Origin: Variovorax boronicumulans NBRC 103145
GTDB lineage: Bacteria; Pseudomonadota; Gammaproteobacteria; Burkholderiales; Burkholderiaceae_C
Reading direction: 5' to 3'
Length of the DNA stretch: 64,000 nt
NCBI RefSeq assembly: GCF_001591345.1
Contig: NZ_BCUS01000010.1
Coordinates: forward strand, 26,251-90,250
In this document: positions 50,060-59,113 of the stretch, piece by piece
Numbering within the stretch: position 1 is the first letter of the stretch
Layout of the letters: each line of letters opens with the position of its first letter
Position numbers and translations under genes: made by a program
Notes under the pieces: model-generated
Database searches by the model: none
What the model saw: the letters and a program-made list of their open reading frames with translations, nothing else
Told to the model about the DNA's origin: nothing

Positions 50060-51304
50060 TCAGGCTGCTTTTTGCAGGCCGACCGGTGCAGCCTGGTGGC
50101 TCGCGAAATAGTCCATCGCCGCCTGCACGCCGCTGCCCGCGAGCTTGATGCCGCTGAGCTTCATGCCCATCTCGACACCCGCGACCATGGCCACGAGCGT
50201 CAGGTCGTTGCTGTCGCCCAGGTGGCCCATGCGGAACATGCGGCCCTTGAGCTTGCCCAGGCCGGTGCCCAACGACAGGTCGAAGCGCTGGTGGATCAGG
50301 CGGCGCACCGCGTCGGCATCGACGCCCTCGGGTGTGATCACGCCGGTGAGCACGGGCGAGTACACGGACGGGTCGGCGCACTGGATCGGCAGGCCCCAGG
50401 TGTTGACCGCGGCGCGCACGCCGGCGGCCCAGCGCTGGTGGCGCGCGAACACGTTGTCCAGGCCTTCGCCGAGGATCATGTCGAGCGATTCCGAGAGGCC
50501 GTACAGCAGGTTGGTGTTGGGCGTGTAGGGCCAGTAGCCGTCCTTGTTCATCTCGACGATCTCGTCCCAGGCCCAGAAGGCCTTGGGCAGCTTCGCGTGC
50601 TTCGAGACTTCGAGTGCACGGGGCGACAGCGCGTTGAAGCTGATGCCGGGCGGCAGCATCAGGCCCTTCTGCGAGCCGCTCACGCAGACGTCGACACCCC
50701 ATTCGTCATGGCGGTAGTCGGCGCTGGCCAGACCCGAGATGCTGTCGACCATGAGCAGGGCGGGGTGGCCCGCCGCGTCGATGGCCTTGCGCACCGAGGC
50801 GATGTCGGAGGTGACGCCGGTGGAGGTCTCGTTGTGCACCACGCACACAGCCTTGATCTTCTTCTCGGTGTCCTTGCGCAGGCGCGCCTCGATGAGCTCG
50901 GCCTGCACGCCGCGGCGCCAGCTGGGCGCATTCGGCAGGTGGGCGTCGGTGCCGGTGTAGGCCAGGAACTCGGTCGACAGGCCCAGGCGCGTGGCCATCT
51001 TCTGCCACAGCGACGCGAAGTGGCCGGTCTCGTACATGAGCACGTGGTCGCCGGGGCTGAGCGTGTTGGCGAGTGCGGCCTCCCAGGCGCCGGTGCCGGA
51101 GGCGGGGTAGATCGCGACCGGGTGCTTCGTCTTGAAGATCTCCTTGATGCCGCCGAGCACCTTCAGTCCCAGCGTGCCGAACTCAGGCCCGCGGTGGTCG
51201 ATGGTGGGCAGGCTCATGGCCCGCAGGATGCGGTCGGGGACCGGGCTGGGGCCGGGAATCTGGAGGAAGTGACGGCCGGTGGGGTGGATGTCGAGTTGCA
51301 GCAT
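50060..51304 (-). CDS. Alanine/serine-glyoxylate aminotransferase family protein
   Basis: This 414 aa class V PLP enzyme begins with the family phrase HFLQIPGPSPVPDRILRAM (residues 12-30). It has the PLP-Lys in CVSGSQKGLMLPPG (about residue 207) and the Asp of LLMVDSISGLAS. Relatives move amino groups from serine or alanine to glyoxylate, or act on other 2-oxo acids. The ATG at 51304 has AGGAGA 4 nt upstream on its strand. It is divergent from the GntR gene across a spacer that carries twin operator-like repeats. The divergent FAD/Fe-S dehydrogenase could make the 2-oxo acid that this enzyme uses. Confidence 0.93.
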   Translation of the reverse strand: MLQLDIHPTGRHFLQIPGPSPVPDRILRAMSLPTIDHRGPEFGTLGLKVLGGIKEIFKTKHPVAIYPASGTGAWEAALANTLSPGDHVLMYETGHFASLWQKMATRLGLSTEFLAYTGTDAHLPNAPSWRRGVQAELIEARLRKDTEKKIKAVCVVHNETSTGVTSDIASVRKAIDAAGHPALLMVDSISGLASADYRHDEWGVDVCVSGSQKGLMLPPGISFNALSPRALEVSKHAKLPKAFWAWDEIVEMNKDGYWPYTPNTNLLYGLSESLDMILGEGLDNVFARHQRWAAGVRAAVNTWGLPIQCADPSVYSPVLTGVITPEGVDADAVRRLIHQRFDLSLGTGLGKLKGRMFRMGHLGDSNDLTLVAMVAGVEMGMKLSGIKLAGSGVQAAMDYFASHQAAPVGLQKAA

Positions 51305-51325
51305 GGGCTCTCCTTGTGCGCTCAG

Positions 51326-51406
51326 TTTTGCATTCAAAATGCATTTATGTATGCTGGTTTACACCTATCAACCTAGGTTGTATCGGCTATTTTTTGCATT
51401 CAAAAT
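51326..51406. promoter_or_regulatory. Twin GntR operator candidates around a palindrome
   Basis: TTTTGCATTCAAAAT occurs exactly at 51326-51340 and 51392-51406 (66 nt apart). Each copy holds the inverted repeat TTTTG-CATT-CAAAA. Between them CAACCTAGGTTG (51369-51380) is a perfect 12-bp palindrome. The spacer is AT-rich and separates the divergent aminotransferase and GntR genes, one copy near each start. They probably bind the GntR protein encoded at 51426. Confidence 0.65.
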
Positions 51407-51425
51407 TCAGACAAGGGAACCCCAT

Positions 51426-52139
51426 ATGACCGCTGAAATCATCGAAATCTCCAGGCTGGCCTTGCATGACCAGGTGGTGGCGCGCCTGCGCACCATGCTG
51501 GTGGAGGGGCGCATCGCGCCCGGCGCCAAGCTCAACGAACGCGAGCTGTGCCTGCAGCTGAACGTGTCGCGCACGCCGCTGCGCGAGGCCATCAAGTTGC
51601 TGGCGGCCGAGGGGCTGGTCGATCTGCTGCCCAACCGCGGCGCGGTGGCGGTGAAGCTCACCGAGGCCGACGTGCTCAACACCTTCGAGGTGCTGGCGAT
51701 GCTCGAGGGCATGTCGGGCGAGCTGGCTGCCAAGCGCATCACCGACGAAGAACTGGCCGAGGTGCGCGCGCAGCACTACGAAATGATGGCCTGCTTCGCG
51801 CGGCGCGACCTGTCGGGCTACTACCGCCTGAACGCGCGCATCCACACCGCCATCAACGACGCGGCGGCGAACCCGGTGCTGTCGAACACCTACCGCTCGA
51901 TCAACGCCCGCGTGCAGTCGCTGCGCTTTCGCACCAACCAGGACGAGACCAAGTGGAAGCACGCGGTCGAGGAGCACGAGCAGATGGTGCAGGCGCTGGC
52001 CGCGCGCGACGCGCAGGCCATGCGCAAGGTGCTCACGGCGCACGTGCTGCGCAAGCGCGACACCGTGCTGGAGCTGCTGCGCGCCGGGCAGATCTACCCC
52101 ACTGCCAAGAGCAAGACCACGAGCAACAACGCGAGCTAA
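51426..52139 (+). CDS. GntR-family transcriptional regulator (FCD type)
   Basis: This 237 aa protein has a winged helix at about residues 10-75 (LNERELCLQLNVSRTPLREAIKLLAAEGLVDLLPNRG, split) and an FCD domain at about 85-220 with metal-type His residues in NARIHTAIND and HEQMV. The start at 51426 follows AAGGGAAC. It precedes the FAD/Fe-S dehydrogenase gene by 8 nt on the same strand and faces the aminotransferase gene. It is the obvious controller of both arms via the twin sites at 51326-51406. The ligand is perhaps the hydroxy acid oxidised by the dehydrogenase. Confidence 0.92.
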   Translation: MTAEIIEISRLALHDQVVARLRTMLVEGRIAPGAKLNERELCLQLNVSRTPLREAIKLLAAEGLVDLLPNRGAVAVKLTEADVLNTFEVLAMLEGMSGELAAKRITDEELAEVRAQHYEMMACFARRDLSGYYRLNARIHTAINDAAANPVLSNTYRSINARVQSLRFRTNQDETKWKHAVEEHEQMVQALAARDAQAMRKVLTAHVLRKRDTVLELLRAGQIYPTAKSKTTSNNAS

Positions 52140-52147
52140 GCACCCAC

Positions 52148-55100
52148 ATGCGCATCGACCCCGCCAGCCACATGCAGCCAGCCGGAACCGTTCTTCCGCC
52201 CAACGACACCTGTGAACTGCTGGCGCGCCGGCTGCGCACCGACACGCAGGGCGAGGTGCTGTTCGACGACGGTTCGCGCGGGCGCTATGCCACCGACGCG
52301 TCGATCTACCAGATCACGCCGGTCGGCGCCTTCGTGCCCACGAACGAGCGCGACATCGCCACCGCCATCGACATCGCGCGCGACCTGAAGGTGCCGGTGT
52401 TGGCGCGCGGCGGCGGCACCAGCCAGTGCGGCCAGACCACGGGCGCGGCGCTGGTCATCGACAACAGCAAGCACTTTCGCAAGGTGCTCGATGTGAACGT
52501 GGAAGAGGGCACCGCGACGGTCGAGCCCGGCCTGGTGCTCGATCACCTGAACGCGCAGCTGAAGCCGCACGGGCTCTGGTACCCGGTCGACGTGTCGACC
52601 AGCGCGCAGGCCACGCTGGGCGGCATGGCGGGCAACAACTCCTGCGGTTCGCGCTCCATCGCCTACGGGAACATGGTGCACAACGTGCTGGGCGCGAGCG
52701 CGTGGCTGTCGAGCGGCGAGCTGGTCGAGTTCGGTCCCGTGGGCGCGCTAGGTGCGCGCGCGGCGGGCATTGCGCAGTTCGTGCATGGGCTGGCGCAAGA
52801 GCACCGCGACGCCATGGCGCAGCACTGGCCCAAGGTGATGCGCCGCGTGGCGGGCTACAACCTCGACATCTTCGACAACCAGAGCGAGAAACCGTACACG
52901 GCCGACGGCAGCGTGAACCTCGCGCACCTGCTGATCGGCGCCGAAGGCACGCTGGCCTACACGCGCAGCCTGAAGCTCAAGCTGGCGCCGCTGCCGCGCG
53001 CCAAGGTGCTGGGCATCGTGAACTTCCCGACCTTCCATGCGGCCATGGACGCGGCGCAGCACATCGTGAAGCTCGGGCCGACGGCGGTGGAGTTGGTCGA
53101 CCGCACGATGATCGAGCTGAGCCTGGCCAACCCCGCGTTCAAGCCGACCGTGGAAACAGCGCTGATCGGCAAGCCCGCTGCGATCCTGCTGGTCGAGTTC
53201 TCGGGCGCCGACAAGGCTGCGTTGCTGCCTCAACTGAAGCGGCTGGTCGAGCTGATGGGCGACCTCGGCCTGCCCGGCAGCGTGGTCGAGATGGCCGACG
53301 ACGCGCGCCAGAAGAACCTGTGGGAAGTGCGCAAGGCCGGCCTCAACATCATGATGAGCCTCAAGGGCGACGGCAAGCCCGTGAGCTTCATCGAAGACTG
53401 CGCCGTGCCGCTTGAGCACCTGGCCGAATACACCGACGCGCTGACCGAGGTGTTCGCCAAATACGGCAGCCGCGGCACCTGGTACGCGCATGCCTCGGTC
53501 GGCACGCTGCATGTGCGGCCCATTCTCGACATGCGCGCCGACGGTGCGGCCAAGATGCGCGCCATCGCGGAAGAGGCCAGCGCGCTGGTGCGCAAGTACA
53601 AGGGCGCCTTCAGCGGCGAGCACGGCGACGGCCTGTGCCGCGGCGAATGGATCGAATGGCAGTTCGGTCCGGCGATCAACGAGGCTTTTCGCGCGATCAA
53701 GCAGCAGCTCGATCCGATCGGCCTGTTCAACCCCGGCAAGATCATCGACCCGCCGCGCATGGACGACGGCGCGCTGTTCCGCTTCGCGCCGCCCACGGCG
53801 CCCAGGCCGTACCGCCGCATCGAACTGAAGCCCGTGCTCGACTGGTCGGGTTGGAACGTCAACGCCGACCCTGTGACCGAGGTGACCACCGCGCCCGGCA
53901 CGGGCGGCGACAGCACCGGCGGCCTCGCCAAGGCCGTGGAGATGTGCAACAACAACGGCCACTGCCGCAAGTTCGACGCCGGCACCATGTGCCCCAGCTA
54001 CCGCGTGACGCGCGACGAGCAGCACCTGACGCGCGGGCGCGCCAACACGCTGCGCCTGGCGCTGTCGGGCCAGCTCGGCGCCGACGCCTTCACCAGCGAG
54101 GCCATGCACGAGACCATGGACCTGTGCGTGGGCTGCAAGGGCTGCAAGCGCGACTGCCCGACCGGCGTCGACATGGCGAAGATGAAGGTCGAGTTTCTCG
54201 ATCACTACAAGAAGCGCCATGGCCACACGCTGAAAGACAAGCTGGTCGCCTACATGCCCGACTACGCGCACCGCGCCAGCCGCATGCCCTGGCTGCTGAA
54301 CCTGCGCAACCGCGTGCCGGGGGCGGCATGGCTGGGCGAGAAGATGCTGGGCTTTTCGGCGAAGCGCTCATTGCCTGAATGGCGCACCGACACCTTCTGG
54401 CGCGGCAAGGCCACGGCGGCGGCAGGCCTGTTTTCCGATCAGCCCTCGGTGCTGGCTGCGGCAGCGCGTGGCGAGAAGGTCGCCGTGCTGTTTGTCGACA
54501 CCTTCAACGGCACCTTCGAAAGCGAGAACGTCTTTGCGGCCGCGCGCGTGCTGCACGCTGCAGGCTATGCGCTGCACACGGTGGAGAAGGGCGGCGGGCA
54601 CCACTGCTGCGGCCGGACCTTCCTGGCCAGCGGCATGGTGGACGAGGCCAAGGTGCGCGCGGGGGCACTGATCGACGCGCTGCTGCCGCTGGCGCAGGCC
54701 GGTGTTCCCATCGTCGGGCTCGAGCCCTCGTGCCTGCTCACGCTGCGCGACGAGACGCTGGTGATGGGCTTCGGCGACAAGGCGCAGGCCGTCGCGAAGC
54801 AGGCGCTGCTGTTCGAGGAGTTCATCGCCCGCGAACGCAAGGCCGGCCGCTTCGAACTCGCACTGAAGCCGGCCACCGCGCCGATCCTGCTGCACGGCCA
54901 CTGCCACCAGAAGGCCTTCGGCGCGGTGAGCCCGATCATGGACGTGCTGAAGCTCATTCCCGGCGCCGAGCCCGAACTCATCGAGAGTTCATGCTGCGGC
55001 ATGGCCGGCAGCTTTGGCTACGAGGCCAGCCACTTCGAGGTGTCGATGCAGATGGCCGAGGCGAGCCTGCTGCCCGCGATTCGCGCCAGGCCCGATGCGG

Positions 55101-55204
55101 TCGTGGTGGCGGACGGCACGAGCTGCAGGCACCAGATCGGCGACGGCGCGCAGCGCGAGGCGGTGCATGTGGCGGTGCTGTTGGCGCGGCACATGATGCT
55201 CTGA
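52148..55204 (+). CDS. Fused FAD-linked oxidase / Fe-S (CCG) dehydrogenase
   Basis: This 1018 aa protein combines a GlcD-like FAD-linked oxidase (about 25-480; FAD loop VLARGGGTSQCGQTTGAALV, GNNSCGSRSIAYGN, GEHGDGLCRGEW) with a GlcF/LutA-like half. The second half has two Fe-S motifs, CNNNGHCRKFDAGTMCP (from residue 600) and CVGCKGCKRDCP (from residue 660), and cysteine-rich CCG domains (HHCCG, ESSCCGMAGSFGY, HGHCHQKAF). Such proteins oxidise D-lactate, D-2-hydroxyglutarate or glycolate and pass electrons to quinone. I cannot choose among these substrates. Co-transcription with the GntR gene is likely, given the 8-nt gap. Confidence 0.94.
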   Translation: MRIDPASHMQPAGTVLPPNDTCELLARRLRTDTQGEVLFDDGSRGRYATDASIYQITPVGAFVPTNERDIATAIDIARDLKVPVLARGGGTSQCGQTTGAALVIDNSKHFRKVLDVNVEEGTATVEPGLVLDHLNAQLKPHGLWYPVDVSTSAQATLGGMAGNNSCGSRSIAYGNMVHNVLGASAWLSSGELVEFGPVGALGARAAGIAQFVHGLAQEHRDAMAQHWPKVMRRVAGYNLDIFDNQSEKPYTADGSVNLAHLLIGAEGTLAYTRSLKLKLAPLPRAKVLGIVNFPTFHAAMDAAQHIVKLGPTAVELVDRTMIELSLANPAFKPTVETALIGKPAAILLVEFSGADKAALLPQLKRLVELMGDLGLPGSVVEMADDARQKNLWEVRKAGLNIMMSLKGDGKPVSFIEDCAVPLEHLAEYTDALTEVFAKYGSRGTWYAHASVGTLHVRPILDMRADGAAKMRAIAEEASALVRKYKGAFSGEHGDGLCRGEWIEWQFGPAINEAFRAIKQQLDPIGLFNPGKIIDPPRMDDGALFRFAPPTAPRPYRRIELKPVLDWSGWNVNADPVTEVTTAPGTGGDSTGGLAKAVEMCNNNGHCRKFDAGTMCPSYRVTRDEQHLTRGRANTLRLALSGQLGADAFTSEAMHETMDLCVGCKGCKRDCPTGVDMAKMKVEFLDHYKKRHGHTLKDKLVAYMPDYAHRASRMPWLLNLRNRVPGAAWLGEKMLGFSAKRSLPEWRTDTFWRGKATAAAGLFSDQPSVLAAAARGEKVAVLFVDTFNGTFESENVFAAARVLHAAGYALHTVEKGGGHHCCGRTFLASGMVDEAKVRAGALIDALLPLAQAGVPIVGLEPSCLLTLRDETLVMGFGDKAQAVAKQALLFEEFIARERKAGRFELALKPATAPILLHGHCHQKAFGAVSPIMDVLKLIPGAEPELIESSCCGMAGSFGYEASHFEVSMQMAEASLLPAIRARPDAVVVADGTSCRHQIGDGAQREAVHVAVLLARHMML

Positions 55205-55231
55205 GGCGGCTGCGGTTTTCTCTTTCGGAAA

Positions 55232-57469
55232 TCAGAAGGGCGGAGAGACCACTTGGCGCCAGCTGCGGCGCCAGGTGCGGGACACCCCGCAGCCGTCGCC
55301 GATCTTCTCGGTTTCGCCGGTTCCGGTCAGGAAGCCCGTTTCATTGGTGCAATTGACTTCGGGCTTGCCGTCGGGGCGGCCTTCGTTGGGCTGGCCGACC
55401 ATGTTGCGCGAGGTCACGTTGCCGCGCGTGAAGCCGCCGGCAGGGTTCGAGACGATCGAATAGAAATCGAAGCTGCCGTTGCCATCGACGTCGAACGAAT
55501 ATTTGTTCTTGCCCGTCAGCGCGTCCAGCACGTAGGTGTTGTTCGGCAGGCTGCCGGTGGCCGTGCAGGACTCGATGCCCAGGTTCTTGTCCTCGGGCAG
55601 GAAGGACGTGACGATCACGCTGCTGCCCAGGTTGCTCAGGTCGCCGACCACGCGCTCGCCGTTCTCCATGGCGCCGGGGTAGGGGATCACGCCGAGGTTC
55701 AGCAGCCATCCCTTCTTGGCTTTCCAGTCCACGGCGTTGCTGCTGACCTGGTAGAAGCTCTTGTCGCGCTCGTTGAGCAGGCCGACCTTTGCCGAGGCCT
55801 TGTCGATGGTTTGCTCCACGAGGTCGGCGAGTTCGACCTTGCGTGCGTCGGCCTTGGCGTCGCCGCCGATGGGCGTCGGGTCCCAGATGCCGTAGATGGC
55901 CTGTTTCCGGGCGGGCGTTGCGAGGTCTTCCTCGTCAAGCAGGATGCCTGTGCCGACGACCACGATGGCGCCGCACTGCGTGGAGGCACTGTACGTGCAG
56001 GTGCTTCCGTCGCCGGGGTGGACCTGCCACGCCGGTGCGGCGTAGATCGGCTGCGTCTTGCCGCCCGGCGTGGTGAACAGCAGCTGGCCCTTGGCGGAAG
56101 GCCCGAGCTTTGCGCTGCGCAGGTCGAAACGCCACAGGTTGCCGTTCGCGTCGCCGGCGTAGGCGGCGACGATGCGGCGGGTGGTGTCCCGCACGGCGAC
56201 CACGCCGCCCAGGCCGCGGTTGCCGCCGGTGGTGGCGTTGCCATATTCCGTGGGGAGCCCGATGAATTTCTTGAGCTTGCCGGTGAGCGCCTCCACCATG
56301 TACAGCCCGACCTGTTTGCCGGCTTCGGGGTAGTGACCGCTGCCTGTGAGCATGACCCAGGTGCCGTCGTCCAGCTGGCCTGCGACCGGGTTGTTGGTCA
56401 CGTGGGCCAGGTCGGCGTAGTCCTTGTGCTTGTTGTTCACCTCCCAGAGAAAGTGGTTCTGGGTCGGCGTGCGGCCGGTGGCACCCAAAGGCGATTCCAG
56501 GCCGTACATGAACGGGCCCGCGCGCCCGCCGGTGCCCAGCACCACCTGGCGCCATGTGTTCTTTCCACCTGCCGGCGCCACGCCGTTCTTGTCGTACACG
56601 TCCTGCTCGACCAGCGGGCCGTCGAGCGTGTAGCGGAAGCGGAAGTTCGGATTGGCCAGGACGACCTGCGACGCCATGGCGCCCTTGGGCATGAAGGCGG
56701 CCAGCTCGATGCCCCCTGCGTCGTTCCTGGCGGCGTTCAGCACGTGGACCTTGCCGTTGTTGGTGGCGGCAAAGATAGTGGGAGGGGCTAAGCTCTTGAG
56801 CGCCTTGTAGTCGGCATAGGGGGTGCCCCTGCCGTCCACCGCGCTCAAGGGACCATAGCCCATGTCGAAACGCCCGCCCACGAACACCGGCGGCGAGTTG
56901 ACCGAGGCGCCGATGGGCTGCTTGCGCAACCGGTAGACCGTGCCGTCGGCGTCCTTCTGCGGGTCGCTGCCCAGCAGGTAGCGGACAAAGCTCTCGTCTG
57001 CGGCCTGTTGCTTGTCCGCATTGAGCAGGGCTTGGAAATCGGCCGGCAGTTTGTCCAGTCGCGTGTCGTTGGTCAGCACCGTGCGCAGGGCCGATGCGGG
57101 GGCGTTGGGGTCGTAGTTCGACAAGGCGAAGATCGACCGCTTGTTCGCGGAGGGCATCCTGACATTGGCGGACCAGGCCGGGATCGGCTTGCCGGCCTTG
57201 TCGACCGCGTTGTAGTCGCCGTCGGCATTCAGTTCGAAAGCCTTGATGTCGCCGCTGTTGTCCGCGGTCTGGTACTCGGTCGTGTACTTGTACTGACCTT
57301 GCAGCGTCTGGAACTCGTTGCTGTTGCCCGACACGGCCACGCCCGCGTCGTTGCCGGACCCGACCATGCTGCTCAGGGCGTTGTCGAGTGCCCGGCGCAC
57401 GTCGTCGCCCGAGTAGACGCTGTAGGAACGGCCGCCGCCGGTGAAGCCGGCGTGGATGAAATCGTCCAC
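55232..57469 (-). CDS. pilY1: Type IV pilus tip protein PilY1, C-terminal part (frameshifted gene)
   Basis: This 745 aa frame holds the C-terminal beta-propeller of PilY1, which sits at the pilus tip, promotes pilus assembly and adheres to surfaces. Typical stretches are PPVFVGGRFDMGYG, FAATNNGKVHVLNAAR, AYAGDANGNLWRFDLRS and a calcium-loop-like DVDGNGSFD near 55465-55495. The same frame stays open upstream of this ATG to 57589 and there joins the N-terminal fragment at a G6 tract. One extra G would fuse both into a protein of about 1277 aa. As read, this part would need internal initiation. It is the last gene of the minor pilin operon. Confidence 0.85.
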   Translation of the reverse strand: MDDFIHAGFTGGGRSYSVYSGDDVRRALDNALSSMVGSGNDAGVAVSGNSNEFQTLQGQYKYTTEYQTADNSGDIKAFELNADGDYNAVDKAGKPIPAWSANVRMPSANKRSIFALSNYDPNAPASALRTVLTNDTRLDKLPADFQALLNADKQQAADESFVRYLLGSDPQKDADGTVYRLRKQPIGASVNSPPVFVGGRFDMGYGPLSAVDGRGTPYADYKALKSLAPPTIFAATNNGKVHVLNAARNDAGGIELAAFMPKGAMASQVVLANPNFRFRYTLDGPLVEQDVYDKNGVAPAGGKNTWRQVVLGTGGRAGPFMYGLESPLGATGRTPTQNHFLWEVNNKHKDYADLAHVTNNPVAGQLDDGTWVMLTGSGHYPEAGKQVGLYMVEALTGKLKKFIGLPTEYGNATTGGNRGLGGVVAVRDTTRRIVAAYAGDANGNLWRFDLRSAKLGPSAKGQLLFTTPGGKTQPIYAAPAWQVHPGDGSTCTYSASTQCGAIVVVGTGILLDEEDLATPARKQAIYGIWDPTPIGGDAKADARKVELADLVEQTIDKASAKVGLLNERDKSFYQVSSNAVDWKAKKGWLLNLGVIPYPGAMENGERVVGDLSNLGSSVIVTSFLPEDKNLGIESCTATGSLPNNTYVLDALTGKNKYSFDVDGNGSFDFYSIVSNPAGGFTRGNVTSRNMVGQPNEGRPDGKPEVNCTNETGFLTGTGETEKIGDGCGVSRTWRRSWRQVVSPPF

Positions 57470-57585
57470 GCGTTGTGCATCGCTCGTCTTGTTGCCGTCG
57501 TTCAGGTCGCCGGTGGGCCAGTTGGGTTTCTTCGCCGCGTTGCCGGCGAGCCAATCGTTGTTGTAGCTCTCGATCTGCGCCCAGG

Positions 57586-59064
57586 TCAGCCCCCCGTCCT
57601 GCCCGCGTCACCCGAGGGCGTAAGGCCCCAGCCGATGGTGAAGGTGGTCATGTTCTGCCAGAACGTGGGGTTGTGCTGGCCGCCCATGGGGGGAACGTCG
57701 TTGGGGAGCATCTTGGAGAAATCCGTATGCCAGAAGTAGCGGGCCGTGAGGTCGGCAAACCCGTTGCTGCTGGTGCCGCCGTCGCCGTAGGGGATGTACG
57801 TGTTTCTGGCGTTCAGCTTCTTGATCGCATCCGTGCTGTCGTAGCCGGGCGCACCCTTTGGGTCATAGCTGAATGCAGTGGCACTTGCAGACGGTTTGCC
57901 GTCGAAGTTGATGCTTGCGCTGCTGGCGGTGTAGCGTGTGTCGATGCCTTGCGCGGTCTTCGCGTTCCAGGCGCCGTCGGACAGCACGATGCTGTAGGCG
58001 CGCCGGCAACTCAGCTCGCCGCTCTTCGGGTCATTGGGGTCGTTCTTCCAGGGGCTGTTCAGGGGGGAGGAGGTGATGGACTTCGTTGCGGTGCCGGCGT
58101 AGTAGCTGGCTGCGAGCACCAGGGCGTTGTGGCTGGGTGTTCCACCCTTGGGGTTGATGCCGTAGATCCAGTCGTAGAAGCTGGTCTTCCACTTCTTTCC
58201 GTTCGCGGCCGCTTCGTCCCTGAAGTAGTTGACGCCACTCACGATGCCTAGCGCATCGTCTCCGTTGTTGTTGTACTGGACGTAGCCCACCCGGAACTTG
58301 TTGTCATAGCTTTGCATCGCCAGGCCCAGGGCCGTGCTGACCGCCAGCGTGCGGGAGCGGTACCACTCATACCAGTTCGCGATGTTCTTGCGTTCCTGCT
58401 CCGTGGTGCACCGGGTGGCGTTCGGCCCGCAGTCGGTTCGCCTGTGTCCGCCGGGCAGTTCGACGGTGTCCGTGGTGGATGGCGCGCTGATGGTGGTCAC
58501 GGACCTGTTGGTGGCCATGGCGCAATTGGCGTCCTTGCATTGCACGTAGGTGAACTTCCTGGAACCCGCCGTGGTTCCGGATTGGTGATTCGGACTCGTG
58601 TCGTTCGACGACTGGTTGTCCACGAAGAAGGTGGGGTTCGTCTTCGGCGTGCCCTTCGAGTCCACCCTGGCTGCATAGGTGATGGACGGGTTGTAGTACT
58701 GCGTATTGATGTTGCTCGATCGCATGGCATACCAGCCGAACTTGTCTTCGCAGTTGTTGCCGCCATCTCGGCCACCATCCCTGCCGCCGTCCCTTCCGCC
58801 TTCGCTGCTGCCATCCTTGCAGTTGTCCCTGACCGGATAGCCTTCCTGCGATTCCTCGTCCATCGACCCGGAGTTGTCCAGCACGAACATCAGGTTGGGC
58901 TTGGCGCCCGGCACGGCGTTGTAGAGGGGGGCCTGGCTTGGTGTCGTGACAGCGAGTGTGCCGTCCATGGGCAGCAGCAGCGTGGCGGCCAAGGCGGCGA
59001 ATGCCCGCCGCACGCGCGTGGCATGGGTGGGGGCGGAACAAGAAAGCGAGCGCGCGGTGGTCAT
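57586..59064 (-). CDS. pilY1: Type IV pilus tip protein PilY1, N-terminal part with vWA domain (frameshifted gene)
   Basis: This 492 aa frame starts with a signal peptide (AFAALAATLLLPMDGTLA) and a von Willebrand A-like domain whose metal site is LDNSGSMDEE (near 58860-58890). A GGRD repeat loop follows close by. It ends GWGLTPSGDAGRTGG at a TGA that directly follows the G6 tract at 57590-57595. The next in-frame residues after adding one G (LTWAQIESYNNDW) continue a PilY1 sequence into the C-terminal fragment. So the gene is broken by a 1-nt deletion, switched off by slippage, or misread. It begins 50 nt after pilE. Confidence 0.88.
   Translation of the reverse strand: MTTARSLSCSAPTHATRVRRAFAALAATLLLPMDGTLAVTTPSQAPLYNAVPGAKPNLMFVLDNSGSMDEESQEGYPVRDNCKDGSSEGGRDGGRDGGRDGGNNCEDKFGWYAMRSSNINTQYYNPSITYAARVDSKGTPKTNPTFFVDNQSSNDTSPNHQSGTTAGSRKFTYVQCKDANCAMATNRSVTTISAPSTTDTVELPGGHRRTDCGPNATRCTTEQERKNIANWYEWYRSRTLAVSTALGLAMQSYDNKFRVGYVQYNNNGDDALGIVSGVNYFRDEAAANGKKWKTSFYDWIYGINPKGGTPSHNALVLAASYYAGTATKSITSSPLNSPWKNDPNDPKSGELSCRRAYSIVLSDGAWNAKTAQGIDTRYTASSASINFDGKPSASATAFSYDPKGAPGYDSTDAIKKLNARNTYIPYGDGGTSSNGFADLTARYFWHTDFSKMLPNDVPPMGGQHNPTFWQNMTTFTIGWGLTPSGDAGRTGG
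57590..57595 (-). repeat. G6 homopolymer at the pilY1 frameshift
   Basis: Six C on the plus strand (six G in the coding strand) lie immediately before the premature TGA. Seven G would give Gly-Gly-Leu-Thr-Trp and restore one open frame. Two other 6-nt homopolymers in the gene (58062-58067 and 57686-57691) do not disturb the frame. Confidence 0.85.
58765..58800 (-). repeat. Three 12-bp tandem repeats encoding GGRD in pilY1
   Basis: Units at 58765-58776, 58777-58788 and 58789-58800 each encode Gly-Gly-Arg-Asp (degenerate at third positions). They sit in a loop shortly after the vWA metal motif. Copy number changes would keep the reading frame and vary the exposed loop. Confidence 0.75.
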
Positions 59065-59113
59065 GCGGTTGTTCCTGCGGTTGAAAGTGGGGGCCTGATG
59101 GGACGTGCGAGAT

